A stretch of 27,882 nt of DNA from CAVLDP01 sp963661945 (lineage in GTDB: Bacteria; Bacillota; Clostridia; Lachnospirales; Lachnospiraceae). The notes under the pieces were generated by a model that was given only the letters and a program-made list of their open reading frames with translations, did not search any database and was not told the DNA's origin. Location of the stretch: positions 1-27,882 of the forward strand of contig CAVLDP010000023.1 of assembly GCA_963661945.1 (NCBI GenBank), in the 5' to 3' direction. This document shows, piece after piece, positions 16,862 through 24,486 of this stretch. The translations under genes were made by a program, and so were the position numbers. How positions within the stretch are numbered: the first letter of the stretch is position 1; the number at the start of each line of letters is the position of its first letter.

Positions 16862-17563
16862 ATGAGTAATATTTCAACGAAGGCTATCATTCCAGATACC
16901 GTTATCATCCATGAGGATGTCACCATCGAGGATGATGTAATCCTACATGATTATGTGGTCCTCTATCCGGGGACGATTCTTCGACGCGGCGCAGAGGTTT
17001 TCGACCACTGTGTTCTCGGCAAGCTTCCGACGACGCCAGGCTCGACTGCCCGCGCTCTGAAGGAATCTTATGGCAAGACCATTGTGGGAGAGAATACCAT
17101 TCTCTGTCCTGGTGTAGTGCTCTATGCAGGCTGCCAGATTGGCCACAATACCTTGATGGGTGACTTTGCATCCGTCCGCGAGGATTGTAAGATCGGTGAT
17201 TACTGTATTATCAGTAGAAATGTATCCGTGAATTACGAGACCACCATCGGCTCTTACACCAAGATCATGGATAACACCCATATCACCGGCAATATGACGA
17301 TTGGAGATCATGTATTCATTTCTGTCCAGGTTGCCACGACCAATGACAATGGCATGGGTAGAAATGGTTATGACGACCACGTGGTGGGACCGACCATCGA
17401 GGACTATGTCACAGTCGGCGCTGCAGCCAACATCCTGCCAAATGTCCATATCGGAGAGAATTCCATCGTAGGCGCTGGTGCAGTAGTGACCAAGGATGTA
17501 GAGAAGAATAAGGTGGTTATGGGAGTTCCAGCCCGCGTAATTCGCGATGTGGAGCCGAATTAG
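16862..17563 (+). CDS. Left-handed beta-helix (hexapeptide) acyltransferase, FdtC/WbbJ-like
   Basis: The 233-residue protein is built of hexapeptide repeats ([I/V]-G-x-x-x-x, for example VGENTI, IGHNTL, IGDYCI, IGSYTK, IGDHVF, VGAAAN, IGENSI, VGAGAV), the signature of left-handed beta-helix acyl-CoA-dependent transferases, which act as trimers. An insertion around VATTNDNGMGRNGYDDHVVGPTIED resembles the loop of sugar N-acetyltransferases. Its place after a DegT aminotransferase suggests N-acylation of that amino sugar nucleotide. A MaoC gene nearby raises the possibility of an acyl group other than acetyl. AGGAGAG just upstream of the ATG is a strong binding site. Confidence 0.88.
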   Translation: MSNISTKAIIPDTVIIHEDVTIEDDVILHDYVVLYPGTILRRGAEVFDHCVLGKLPTTPGSTARALKESYGKTIVGENTILCPGVVLYAGCQIGHNTLMGDFASVREDCKIGDYCIISRNVSVNYETTIGSYTKIMDNTHITGNMTIGDHVFISVQVATTNDNGMGRNGYDDHVVGPTIEDYVTVGAAANILPNVHIGENSIVGAGAVVTKDVEKNKVVMGVPARVIRDVEPN

Positions 17564-17568
17564 ATATT

Positions 17569-18687
17569 ATGAAGATACTAATGATTGTAACCTGGTTTAG
17601 CCCAAAGGACGCTGAAACACTCTCAGCGGGAGTCTTTCACTATGAGCAGTCCATGGCGCTAAAGCCATATTGTGAGACTGCCCTCTATTATCCCTATGAT
17701 GAGAATCTGGACACGGATTTCTGCATGGGAGAGGAGAGAGGTCTTCTGACCTTTCGCCGGAGGATGTCGACTTCGAGAATCGGCCGCTGGCTGAATTATG
17801 TAGCGGACTTTAAGAAGATCTGTGAAGTCTATAAGCCAGATATTATTCATGCCCACTGCGCCAATGGAGCGGGAGTTCCAGCGACACTGCTTGGCAAGCT
17901 CTTCCATATTCCAGTGGTTGTGACCGAACATAATCCTATGGAGCTCTTCGGCCTTGATAGATGGTCAGTTCGGCAGATTACAAGATGGGTCTACCACAAT
18001 TCGAGATGCAATATCTGCGTATCGCCGGACTCTATGGAGCGGATTTCCAAGTATTTCCCAGATGAGGATTTTCGGGTCATCTACAATGGCATCATGAATC
18101 CTGCATCCGTCAAAGAAACGAAGACGATATATCGGCGTGATGGAGTCGTGAATGCCTGCATTGTTGCAGCCTTCTATGACAAGGAAATCAAGGGCTATCA
18201 GTACCTCCTCCCGGCTCTTCGAAGAGCAATCGATGAGGGAGCAGCCATAGTCCTTCATATCTGTGGCGGCGGTACTTATCAGGAATATTATGAGAAGATG
18301 GCAGAGGAACTAGGTCTTACGGATCATGTCATTTTCTACGGCCAGCAGAACCGGGAGACAATCTATCAGATTGTTAGGCAGATGGACTTCAACATCAGCT
18401 CCTCTATCTTCGAGTGTTCTGGTGTCTCAGTTCAGGAAGCAGAGCTTCTGGGGCGCCCAATGCTTGTAACCCGTTCCGGTGGAGCTAACTCCCTGATCTA
18501 TCCAGAGGGTTCCATTGTGGTTGACCGTGAGTCCGTGGAAGCCTTATCCGATGGAATATTGACTATGATTAAGAGACTGCCGGAATTTGATACAGATGCC
18601 ATTTATTCCTATGCTTATGAGAATTTCGAGATTGACCAGGTATCAAGGCGATATATGGCAGTCTATGAAGATATAATGAAGCTATGA
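17569..18687 (+). CDS. GT4 family glycosyltransferase
   Basis: The 372-residue GT-B enzyme starts with MKILMIVTWFSPKDAETLSAG and a glycine-containing acceptor loop, has PDIIHAHCANGAG (90-102) typical of GT4, VVVTEHNPM, and the nucleotide-sugar motif E-x7-E (E282 and E290, in FECSGVSVQEAELLGRP). These retaining enzymes use UDP- or GDP-sugars at the inner face of the membrane. The specific sugar is not evident. It begins 5 bases after the acyltransferase and overlaps the fucosyltransferase-like gene by 4 bases. Confidence 0.9.
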   Translation: MKILMIVTWFSPKDAETLSAGVFHYEQSMALKPYCETALYYPYDENLDTDFCMGEERGLLTFRRRMSTSRIGRWLNYVADFKKICEVYKPDIIHAHCANGAGVPATLLGKLFHIPVVVTEHNPMELFGLDRWSVRQITRWVYHNSRCNICVSPDSMERISKYFPDEDFRVIYNGIMNPASVKETKTIYRRDGVVNACIVAAFYDKEIKGYQYLLPALRRAIDEGAAIVLHICGGGTYQEYYEKMAEELGLTDHVIFYGQQNRETIYQIVRQMDFNISSSIFECSGVSVQEAELLGRPMLVTRSGGANSLIYPEGSIVVDRESVEALSDGILTMIKRLPEFDTDAIYSYAYENFEIDQVSRRYMAVYEDIMKL

Positions 18688-19580
18688 TTTATGTTAAATT
18701 GCGAGGCAGGCTTGGAAACCAGCTCTTCCTCTATGGAATTGCATATCGCATGTCGCTCCTTCGAGGTGATGATATTATCCTCGATGAGACGGAAGTAGTG
18801 AAGGTAGGATGGGAGAATTCTATTGGCAGACTTCTCGATGTCAGTTCTCTTCCACCAGGGGATACTATGGAGCAGCATTTCTCCCCATGTCAGCGCCTGC
18901 TGAATGACTATTGCTGGCACAATAAGAGCCGGATGAACTCGATGGAGGCGCATGCCTTCGAGAGAAAGCATGCCGTTCTCTTTCAGAAGAAGGGGCTTCT
19001 CATCGCTGAGAATGGCTACTTGCCAATTGATGAGCAGGCAATTCGAAAGCCCAAGAACCTATTTCTGGAGGGCTATTTTCAGGCAATAGAATATATGGAG
19101 ACAGTGCTTCCGGATTTGCGGAGGCTGTTAGGCATAACTAACAATGCGGATTCCGGGACTTACGGAGATGCTCGTATTTGTCTGACCCTTCGTCTGGAGT
19201 CGGATTATTCGAATAATCCGGATTTGTCTGTTTGTACGGTGGATTATTACCGCAAGGCAATAGAGTATGTGGAGTCTCATTTTCCACATCCTACCTACTT
19301 CGTCTGCGCAGACAATCTGGATTTGGCGAGAGAGTTCTTCCCGGAGATCTTTGAGCGGGAGGTAATCCTTCAGGATAAGACAGAGGGATCTGCCGCAACC
19401 CTTCGCCACATGGCTTCGTGCGACGGCTTTATCCTGACCAACTCTTCTTATGCTTGGTGGGGACAGGCCCTCTCTATGAAGGAGGACAAGCTGGTAGTGG
19501 CTCCATCGAAGTGGTATAACTATGAGGATAGTTGGCAATATGATTTGTACGACCCGTCCTGGGTACGAATAGAGGTTTGA
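18684..19580 (+). CDS. GT11-like alpha-1,2-fucosyltransferase with degenerate motif
   Basis: The 298-residue protein opens with IYVKLRGRLGNQLFLYGIAYRMS, the GT11 acceptor-domain start, and ends with LTNSSYAWWGQALS and VVAPSKWYN, matching the GT11 'NSSFSWWgawL' and 'iaP..W' elements. GT11 enzymes transfer fucose from GDP-fucose in alpha-1,2 or related linkages. The donor-binding motif normally H-x-R-R-G-D-Y reads T-L-R-L-E-S-D-Y here, keeping R and D but losing H and G. Activity with GDP-fucose is therefore uncertain; another GDP-sugar or a relaxed enzyme is possible. No GDP-fucose synthesis gene is present. Four-base overlap with the GT4 gene. Confidence 0.82.
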   Translation: MIYVKLRGRLGNQLFLYGIAYRMSLLRGDDIILDETEVVKVGWENSIGRLLDVSSLPPGDTMEQHFSPCQRLLNDYCWHNKSRMNSMEAHAFERKHAVLFQKKGLLIAENGYLPIDEQAIRKPKNLFLEGYFQAIEYMETVLPDLRRLLGITNNADSGTYGDARICLTLRLESDYSNNPDLSVCTVDYYRKAIEYVESHFPHPTYFVCADNLDLAREFFPEIFEREVILQDKTEGSAATLRHMASCDGFILTNSSYAWWGQALSMKEDKLVVAPSKWYNYEDSWQYDLYDPSWVRIEV

Positions 19581-19583
19581 TAG

Positions 19584-21353
19584 ATGCAGGATTTGAAGGC
19601 AATGAAGGAGATGCTGGACAAGCTTCTCTACATCTTGAATAAGAGGCAGCGACTTGCCATGGTAGGCATGACCTTTATTATACTGATTGGCTCACTCTTT
19701 GAGCTGCTCGGTGTATCTGCCATGCTTCCATTTATTCAGGCGCTGATGACACCAGAAGAGCTGATGAATAAGCCATATATCAGCTTCTTCCTCTCTCCGC
19801 TTGGCGTGACAGATCCGAAGATTGCCATCTATTATGTCGGTGGCGGAATTATTCTGGTCTACCTGGTGAAGAATATCTATCTTCTCTTCTCGGGCTATAT
19901 GCAGACCAGATATAATATTAAATTTCTTCGCTCCATATCCACGCAGATGTTTCGCGCTTATATGGCCAGGCCTTATGAGTATTTCGCTCAGACGAATTCA
20001 GCGGAGATAACCCAGGGAGTTGTCATTGATCCATCGGGTGTGGAGACGATTGTAGAGACTCTCTTTAAGTTCATTGCTGAGACACTTACCGTAATTCTTC
20101 TTGCGGCATATCTAATCTATACGGATCCTGCCATGGCAGCCGGATTGCTACTGATTGGAGCCTTCTGCGTGATTGTGATTACTTTGTCTTTCAAGAAGAC
20201 CATTTCCCGATATTCTGTCGATGAGAGAAATGCGAATCTTGCGATTAAGAAGTCGGTCCTTGAAGCTTCAAATGGCGTGAAGGATGTCTTTGTCTTCAAT
20301 AAGAGAGAGTATTTCCTGAATCAGTTCGATCATTCTTATGATTCCAAGGAGAAGGCTAATATCGGTTACAAGTTCATTGGTCTATGCCCAGAGAGGCTGA
20401 TTGAATCGCTTTGCGTGGGTGGCATCCTGCTTACGGTTCTGCTTCGAATCCGTTCCGGTGTCGATGTGGCGACCTTTGTGCCAGAGCTTGCAGTATTTGC
20501 CGTGGCGGCCTTTCGACTTCTTCCTTGCATTTCACGAATCTCTGGTTATATAGCGACATTTCTATTTGCCAGACCATCTCTGAATGCGACCTATGAGAAT
20601 ATCAAGGCAGCAAGAGAATATATGGCGGCTCAGGATGAAATCGTGGATGAGTCAGTGGAGAAGAAGAATCTGGAAGAGGAAGTCCGGATTGATGATATTA
20701 CCTTCATGTATTCGGATGGTGATGAGAATGTCTTAGATGGCCTGTCGCTTACCATTCGAAAGGGCGAGTCGGTTGGATTAATCGGCGAATCTGGTGCCGG
20801 CAAGTCGACTCTTGCAGATATTCTGCTTCGCCTGTATCCGGTAAATAAGGGTTCGATCACTGTGGACGGCATCGATATCTATTCCATTCCGAGACAGTGG
20901 TCTGGAATTATCTCCTATGTGCCGCAGCAGGTCTTCCTTATGGATGATACCATTCGTAGAAATGTAGCCTTCGGTGAAGAGGAGATTGATGAAGACAGAG
21001 TCTGGGAGACTCTGGAACAGGCTCATCTTAGCGACTTCGTCCGAAGCCTGCCAAAGGGACTTGATACGATTGTGGGTGAGCGGGGAGTTCGTTTCTCCGG
21101 CGGTCAGTGCCAGAGAATCGCAATTGCCAGGGCTCTCTACCGAAACCCTGATATTATCGTTTTAGATGAGGCAACATCAGCCCTTGACAATGAGACAGAA
21201 GAGGCAGTTATGGAGGCAATTGATGCCCTTCAGGGTGATAAGACTCTGATTATTATTGCACACCGTCTGTCTACCATTGCGAACTGCGACCATATCTATG
21301 AGATTGGTGGAGGACTTGCCAGAGAGCGGTCCAAGGATGAGGTCTTGTCCTAG
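19584..21353 (+). CDS. ABC transporter with fused membrane and ATPase domains, PglK/MsbA-like lipid-linked glycan flippase
   Basis: The 589-residue half-transporter has six predicted helices in the first ~330 residues (for example 25-50, 80-105, 160-200) and an ATPase domain with Walker A GESGAGKST (401-409), signature FSGGQ (504-508), Walker B DIIVLDE (523-529) and the H-loop AHR. The N-terminal 'LGVSAMLPFIQALMTPE' and overall arrangement resemble PglK, which flips undecaprenyl-pyrophosphate oligosaccharides. It would act as a homodimer. It is a second export system besides the ABC-2 pair at the start of the window. The last ten codons and the stop coincide with the first copy of a 31-bp tandem repeat. 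Start 19584 follows the preceding stop by 3 bases; Met7 is an alternative. Confidence 0.88.
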   Translation: MQDLKAMKEMLDKLLYILNKRQRLAMVGMTFIILIGSLFELLGVSAMLPFIQALMTPEELMNKPYISFFLSPLGVTDPKIAIYYVGGGIILVYLVKNIYLLFSGYMQTRYNIKFLRSISTQMFRAYMARPYEYFAQTNSAEITQGVVIDPSGVETIVETLFKFIAETLTVILLAAYLIYTDPAMAAGLLLIGAFCVIVITLSFKKTISRYSVDERNANLAIKKSVLEASNGVKDVFVFNKREYFLNQFDHSYDSKEKANIGYKFIGLCPERLIESLCVGGILLTVLLRIRSGVDVATFVPELAVFAVAAFRLLPCISRISGYIATFLFARPSLNATYENIKAAREYMAAQDEIVDESVEKKNLEEEVRIDDITFMYSDGDENVLDGLSLTIRKGESVGLIGESGAGKSTLADILLRLYPVNKGSITVDGIDIYSIPRQWSGIISYVPQQVFLMDDTIRRNVAFGEEEIDEDRVWETLEQAHLSDFVRSLPKGLDTIVGERGVRFSGGQCQRIAIARALYRNPDIIVLDEATSALDNETEEAVMEAIDALQGDKTLIIIAHRLSTIANCDHIYEIGGGLARERSKDEVLS

Positions 21354-21413
21354 AGAGCGGTCCAAGGATGAGGTTCTGTCCTAGAGAGCGGTCCAAGGAT
21401 GAGGTCCTGTCCT
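21321..21413 (+). repeat. Three tandem copies of a 31-bp unit at the end of the flippase gene
   Basis: Units at 21321-21351, 21352-21382 and 21383-21413 begin AGAGAGCGGTCCAAGGATGA and end GTCC-T. They differ only in the last quarter (GGTCTTGT, GGTTCTGT, GGTCCTGT). Copy 1 encodes the final residues RERSKDEVLS and the first base of the TAG stop; copies 2 and 3 are untranslated. The unit is not a multiple of three. It lies in the 103-base gap before the next gene, the largest in the window. Confidence 0.95.
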
Positions 21414-21431
21414 GGAAGATCATGGACAGGA
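21405..21431 (+). promoter_or_regulatory. 8-bp hairpin overlapping the third tandem repeat
   Basis: TCCTGTCC (21405-21412) and GGACAGGA (21424-21431) are perfect complements around an 11-base loop. No U-run follows, so it is not a standard terminator; it could be a processing, pausing or translation-control element in the gap before the GT-B-like gene. The matching segments of repeats 1 and 2 could also pair with the right arm by using one G-U pair each. Confidence 0.45.
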
Positions 21432-21445
21432 GTTGCTTACTACAC

Positions 21446-21452
21446 AGGAGGG
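21446..21452 (+). promoter_or_regulatory. Strong ribosome binding site deciding the start at 21457
   Basis: AGGAGGG at 21446-21452 is a near-perfect Shine-Dalgarno four to five bases before ATG 21457. It rules out the in-frame TTG at 21433 as the main start. Confidence 0.85.
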
Positions 21453-21456
21453 AAAT

Positions 21457-22590
21457 ATGTCACTTCATTTCCGTAACAAGATAGAGGAGAAGCTCTACTG
21501 GCTCTCCGCAGAGAAGACCTATGAGAAGATGAGGGAGGCCCACTACGCGGATTTCGTGGAGGATATCTTCGATTATCATACCGCGGTGAAGACTCGTCGT
21601 GATCCATATCACGAGAGAGGCTGGAACAATGTCAAGGCAGAGGCCTATGGCATCGGTCACGCTTACCGCAGATTCTCAGGCTTCAAGGGATATATCAACT
21701 GTTCAATCGAGCATAGCTTAGCCTTTGATCGCATCAATAATGAACTGGAATATCGGGACAATGATTATCCAGTCGTTTTGACCAGCTGCATGGACCGTTT
21801 TCAGCTCATCCAGCCGAAGACCAATAAGATCATGATTCCGCTTGGCTGCTTTTTCATGCCTTATGCCAAGTCCATCTATGATGAATTTACCACGACTTGC
21901 ATCAAGAAGAATCTGGGCAAGACGCTTCTTGTCTATCCTCAGCACAATAATGTGAATAGCTTCTACGAGGGAGAGGATGAGAAGAAGAAGGACTTCATCG
22001 AGCTTGTGGAGAGAATCAAGGTAGAACATGGCTTTGACACCGTCATTGCCTGTATGTATTTTGCAGATATTCGTAATCAGACCTACCGTGAATACGAGCG
22101 ACTGGGCTGGCAAATTGTAACAGCAGGTCCTAATACCAATTATGATTTCTGTGATAATGCGAGGACAATCCTTAGTCTTGCAGACCATGTTCTCTGCATG
22201 GGTACAGTATCATCCCTGATTCAGGCTGCTTATCTTGGAATTCCATCCACCTATGTTCTGGGCAGAACAGAGAAGAGAATGGCGGATGGCAGGCTGAATA
22301 ATCCGGGTCAGGAGCTTGGCTTTGACAAGCTCTATCAGGACTGCTACAGACTCTTCGGAGAATATCATGAGGAATTAACCGAGGAGCAGAAGGCATGGTG
22401 CGCTTCCTGGGGCGGCTTCGACTGCGACAAGTCACCGGAGGAACTGAGATTAATCTTAGAATATGCCAGAGCACTCGGTAAGGGAACTGCCTCCGATGCC
22501 AAGGCCAGACGCATCCTGTCGAAGAAGAAATATCAAGCGATACGCCCATATATCGAGGCTTCACTTGATATGAGAGGGAGAGAACTATGA
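21457..22590 (+). CDS. Unrecognised polysaccharide-locus protein, probable GT-B-like transferase
   Basis: I do not recognise a named family for this 377-residue soluble protein. The C-terminal half looks like the nucleotide-sugar side of a GT-B transferase: TLLVYPQHNNVNSFYEG, a strand-turn VIACMYFADIRNQTYREYERLGWQIVTAGP, then NYDFCDNARTILSLADHVLCMGTVSSLIQAAYLGIPSTYVLG, where 'ADHVLCMGTVSSL...LGIP' matches the usual glycine/serine donor-binding turn followed by a strand. The N-terminal ~90 residues are charged and helical. It overlaps the first kdsB by four bases (ATGA), so a role with CMP-activated sugar, for example a Kdo-type transferase analogous in task to KpsC/KpsS, is a reasonable inference but not shown. 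The start is fixed by AGGAGGG at 21446-21452. Confidence 0.7.
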   Translation: MSLHFRNKIEEKLYWLSAEKTYEKMREAHYADFVEDIFDYHTAVKTRRDPYHERGWNNVKAEAYGIGHAYRRFSGFKGYINCSIEHSLAFDRINNELEYRDNDYPVVLTSCMDRFQLIQPKTNKIMIPLGCFFMPYAKSIYDEFTTTCIKKNLGKTLLVYPQHNNVNSFYEGEDEKKKDFIELVERIKVEHGFDTVIACMYFADIRNQTYREYERLGWQIVTAGPNTNYDFCDNARTILSLADHVLCMGTVSSLIQAAYLGIPSTYVLGRTEKRMADGRLNNPGQELGFDKLYQDCYRLFGEYHEELTEEQKAWCASWGGFDCDKSPEELRLILEYARALGKGTASDAKARRILSKKKYQAIRPYIEASLDMRGREL

Positions 22591-23357
22591 ATCAGGTAAT
22601 TGCAGTTATTCCATCGAGATATGAATCCTCCCGCTTTCCGGGTAAGCCACTTGCCAGTATCCTAGGCAAGCCGATGATTCAGTGGGTCTATGAAGCGGTA
22701 TCATCGGTTCCAGAGGTAGATCGAACTTATGTGGCAACGGATGATGAGAGAATCTATGAGGCGGTCGAATCCTTTGGCGGTCGTGCAATCATGACAGGTC
22801 TCTGCGCCTGTGGGACAGACCGTATCTATCAGGCCATTGAGAATCTGTTAGGTCAGAAGGATGATGATAGCGCCTGCTTAGAGCTTGATGATACCGATAT
22901 TATCGTCAACATCCAGGGGGATGAGCCAGCAATCGCACGAGAGATGGTTCAGGACCTGATTCATGGCTTTGATGAGGGTTCACCTCGCTTTGTCACCCTT
23001 CGTAAGGAGATGGATCCTGAGGATATCGATAATCCGAATACAGTCAAGGTAATCTGCGATATGAATTCAGACGCGATTTATTTCTCACGTCATGCGATTC
23101 CATATAATAGAGATGGAGTAGATGTGACTTATTACAAGCATGTTGGAGCATATGCTTATCGTCCATCCTTCCTGGCTGAGTTCGTTCATTGGGAGCGAAC
23201 CTCTCTTGAGATTGCAGAGAACTTGGAGCAGCTTCGTGCAGTGGAGCATGGAGTGAAGATTCGTACAGTTGAGACGAAGTATCAGAGTGTAGGAGTGGAT
23301 TTGCCAGAGCATATTCCACTCGTAGAGGAGGCTCTTCGTAAGGCATATGGCATCTAA
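22587..23357 (+). CDS. kdsB: 3-deoxy-manno-octulosonate cytidylyltransferase (CMP-Kdo synthetase), first copy
   Basis: KdsB couples CTP and Kdo to CMP-Kdo. The 256-residue protein has the complete pattern: AVIPSRYESSRFPGKPL (6-22), VATDDERI (49-56), GGRAIMT, CGTDRI (75-80), IIVNIQGDEP (105-114, with the metal-binding D112), TVKVICDMNSDAIYFSRHAIPY and the late HVGAYAYRPSFL...ENLEQLRAVEHG. An acidic insertion (about 88-103) lengthens the loop before the QGDEP strand compared with the E. coli enzyme. It is closer to canonical KdsB than the second copy downstream. It is embedded by overlaps: 4 bases with the preceding gene and 11 with the following one. Confidence 0.94.
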   Translation: MNQVIAVIPSRYESSRFPGKPLASILGKPMIQWVYEAVSSVPEVDRTYVATDDERIYEAVESFGGRAIMTGLCACGTDRIYQAIENLLGQKDDDSACLELDDTDIIVNIQGDEPAIAREMVQDLIHGFDEGSPRFVTLRKEMDPEDIDNPNTVKVICDMNSDAIYFSRHAIPYNRDGVDVTYYKHVGAYAYRPSFLAEFVHWERTSLEIAENLEQLRAVEHGVKIRTVETKYQSVGVDLPEHIPLVEEALRKAYGI

Positions 23358-24474
23358 GAAGATACTAGGAATCGCCAATACGACTATGCATCTTATGGTG
23401 CTGACTCAGATTAGGCGGACCCTATTTCCAGAGGATGAATTTCATATAATCCTGGCTGCCAAGCAGTTAGAGGAGATCGCGAGGTCGAAAAGAGCCGAAG
23501 CTTTCTTTGACAGAGTCTATACCTCAGACCAATGGTCTTATGGCCCGAAGATGAGTCATTTCTTAAATCCCAAGCTGGGAATCGCATCCTTGATTGGAGA
23601 AGAGCCAGAAGAGTATGATGACATCTTCTTCTGGAATCCGGACTGGCTCTGTTATTATTATTACAGGCTTCATTACAAGGCATATCACTCTGATCAGAGG
23701 ATCCACATGCACCTCTTTACAGATGGCATTGTTCTCTACAATGGCAAGCCCCGGAGCGTGGACTTTGACAGATACCATGGCAAGATTACAGAGATTCTAA
23801 ATATCTGGAATCGAAAGAGATATGGTTGGGCGACGATTGAGGATATTCCTTATGACATGTATCTATTCCGCCCAGAATATATGATGTATGAGGAGAGCGA
23901 ACATGCTATAATAGAGATTCCGGGATTTGAGAGTGCGGCTGGGACGAGAGGCCCTTCGCTGGATGGCAAGACGGATCTATCTGCTCTGCAGGAGCTCTTT
24001 TCTTATCAACCGGTTTCGCTATCTGAAGATGTGATCTTCCTTGATGTAGCCCGTGATGGTTATGTGGACAATGAAGCCGTCTATCAGATTATCACTTCTC
24101 TTCGGGATGCAGTTGGTGTGGATCGACTCCTGGTTCGTGCACATCCTAGAGTCGATGTGTCCATTTACGAGAAGCTTGGCGTGCATACTATGGACCCAAG
24201 CATTATGTGGGAGATCTATTATCTCTCCGAGGATCTCTCTGAGAAGATGATTCTTGGACTGAATTCTTCCGGGCAGATTATGCCATATCTTATGGCAGGC
24301 AACTTAACGAAGACAATATCACTTGATCAGCTCTTGTCGAGTGGTTATTTATACAATGATTCTATGAAGGCTATGTTCCGGCGCTTAGCAGCTGAGGGAT
24401 ATGATGTTTCATTTCCAGAGGATATCGAAGCCCTGGTTCAGCAGGTGGTTGGGACGCAGCTTTCAGTTGAATGA
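23347..24474 (+). CDS. Putative GT52-like (sialyltransferase-like) glycosyltransferase
   Basis: The 375-residue protein is probably a GT-B enzyme. It opens with KILGIANTTMHLMVLTQIRRTLFPEDEFHIILAAKQ, resembling the GT52 N-terminus (a short strand, then 'TPLQ'-like turn and helix). HMHLFTDGIVLYNG fits the family's acidic D-G motif. RLLVRAHPRVDVSIYEKLGVHTMDPSIMWEIYYL followed by MILGLNSSGQIMPYLMAG fits the 'K.HPR...p.E' and 'SS' donor-site elements of GT52 and related CMP-sugar transferases. The assignment rests on motif resemblance. Its location between two CMP-sugar synthetases suggests that CMP-Kdo, or a related CMP-ulosonate, is the donor. It overlaps kdsB by 11 bases and ends one base before an ATG of the next frame. 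Confidence 0.65.
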   Translation: MASKKILGIANTTMHLMVLTQIRRTLFPEDEFHIILAAKQLEEIARSKRAEAFFDRVYTSDQWSYGPKMSHFLNPKLGIASLIGEEPEEYDDIFFWNPDWLCYYYYRLHYKAYHSDQRIHMHLFTDGIVLYNGKPRSVDFDRYHGKITEILNIWNRKRYGWATIEDIPYDMYLFRPEYMMYEESEHAIIEIPGFESAAGTRGPSLDGKTDLSALQELFSYQPVSLSEDVIFLDVARDGYVDNEAVYQIITSLRDAVGVDRLLVRAHPRVDVSIYEKLGVHTMDPSIMWEIYYLSEDLSEKMILGLNSSGQIMPYLMAGNLTKTISLDQLLSSGYLYNDSMKAMFRRLAAEGYDVSFPEDIEALVQQVVGTQLSVE

Positions 24475-24476
24475 AT

Positions 24477-24481
24477 GGAGG
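24477..24481 (+). promoter_or_regulatory. Ribosome binding site deciding the start at 24487
   Basis: GGAGG at 24477-24481 lies five bases before ATG 24487. The upstream in-frame ATG at 24475 overlaps this site and has no binding site of its own. Confidence 0.8.
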
Positions 24482-24486
24482 AAAAA

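Noticed and set aside
21321..21413. Three direct repeats considered as a CRISPR array
   Set aside because: The copies are directly adjacent with no spacers, one copy is coding, and no cas gene is present.
21433..21456. TTG start at 21433 for the GT-B-like gene
   Set aside because: It has no binding site of its own, whereas ATG 21457 follows a near-perfect AGGAGGG; the TTG also lies next to the hairpin arm.
24475..24486. ATG 24475 as the start of the second kdsB-like gene
   Set aside because: GGAGG at 24477-24481 is ideally placed for ATG 24487, and MRIVGVIPAR is the normal KdsB N-terminus; the four extra residues would overlap the binding site.
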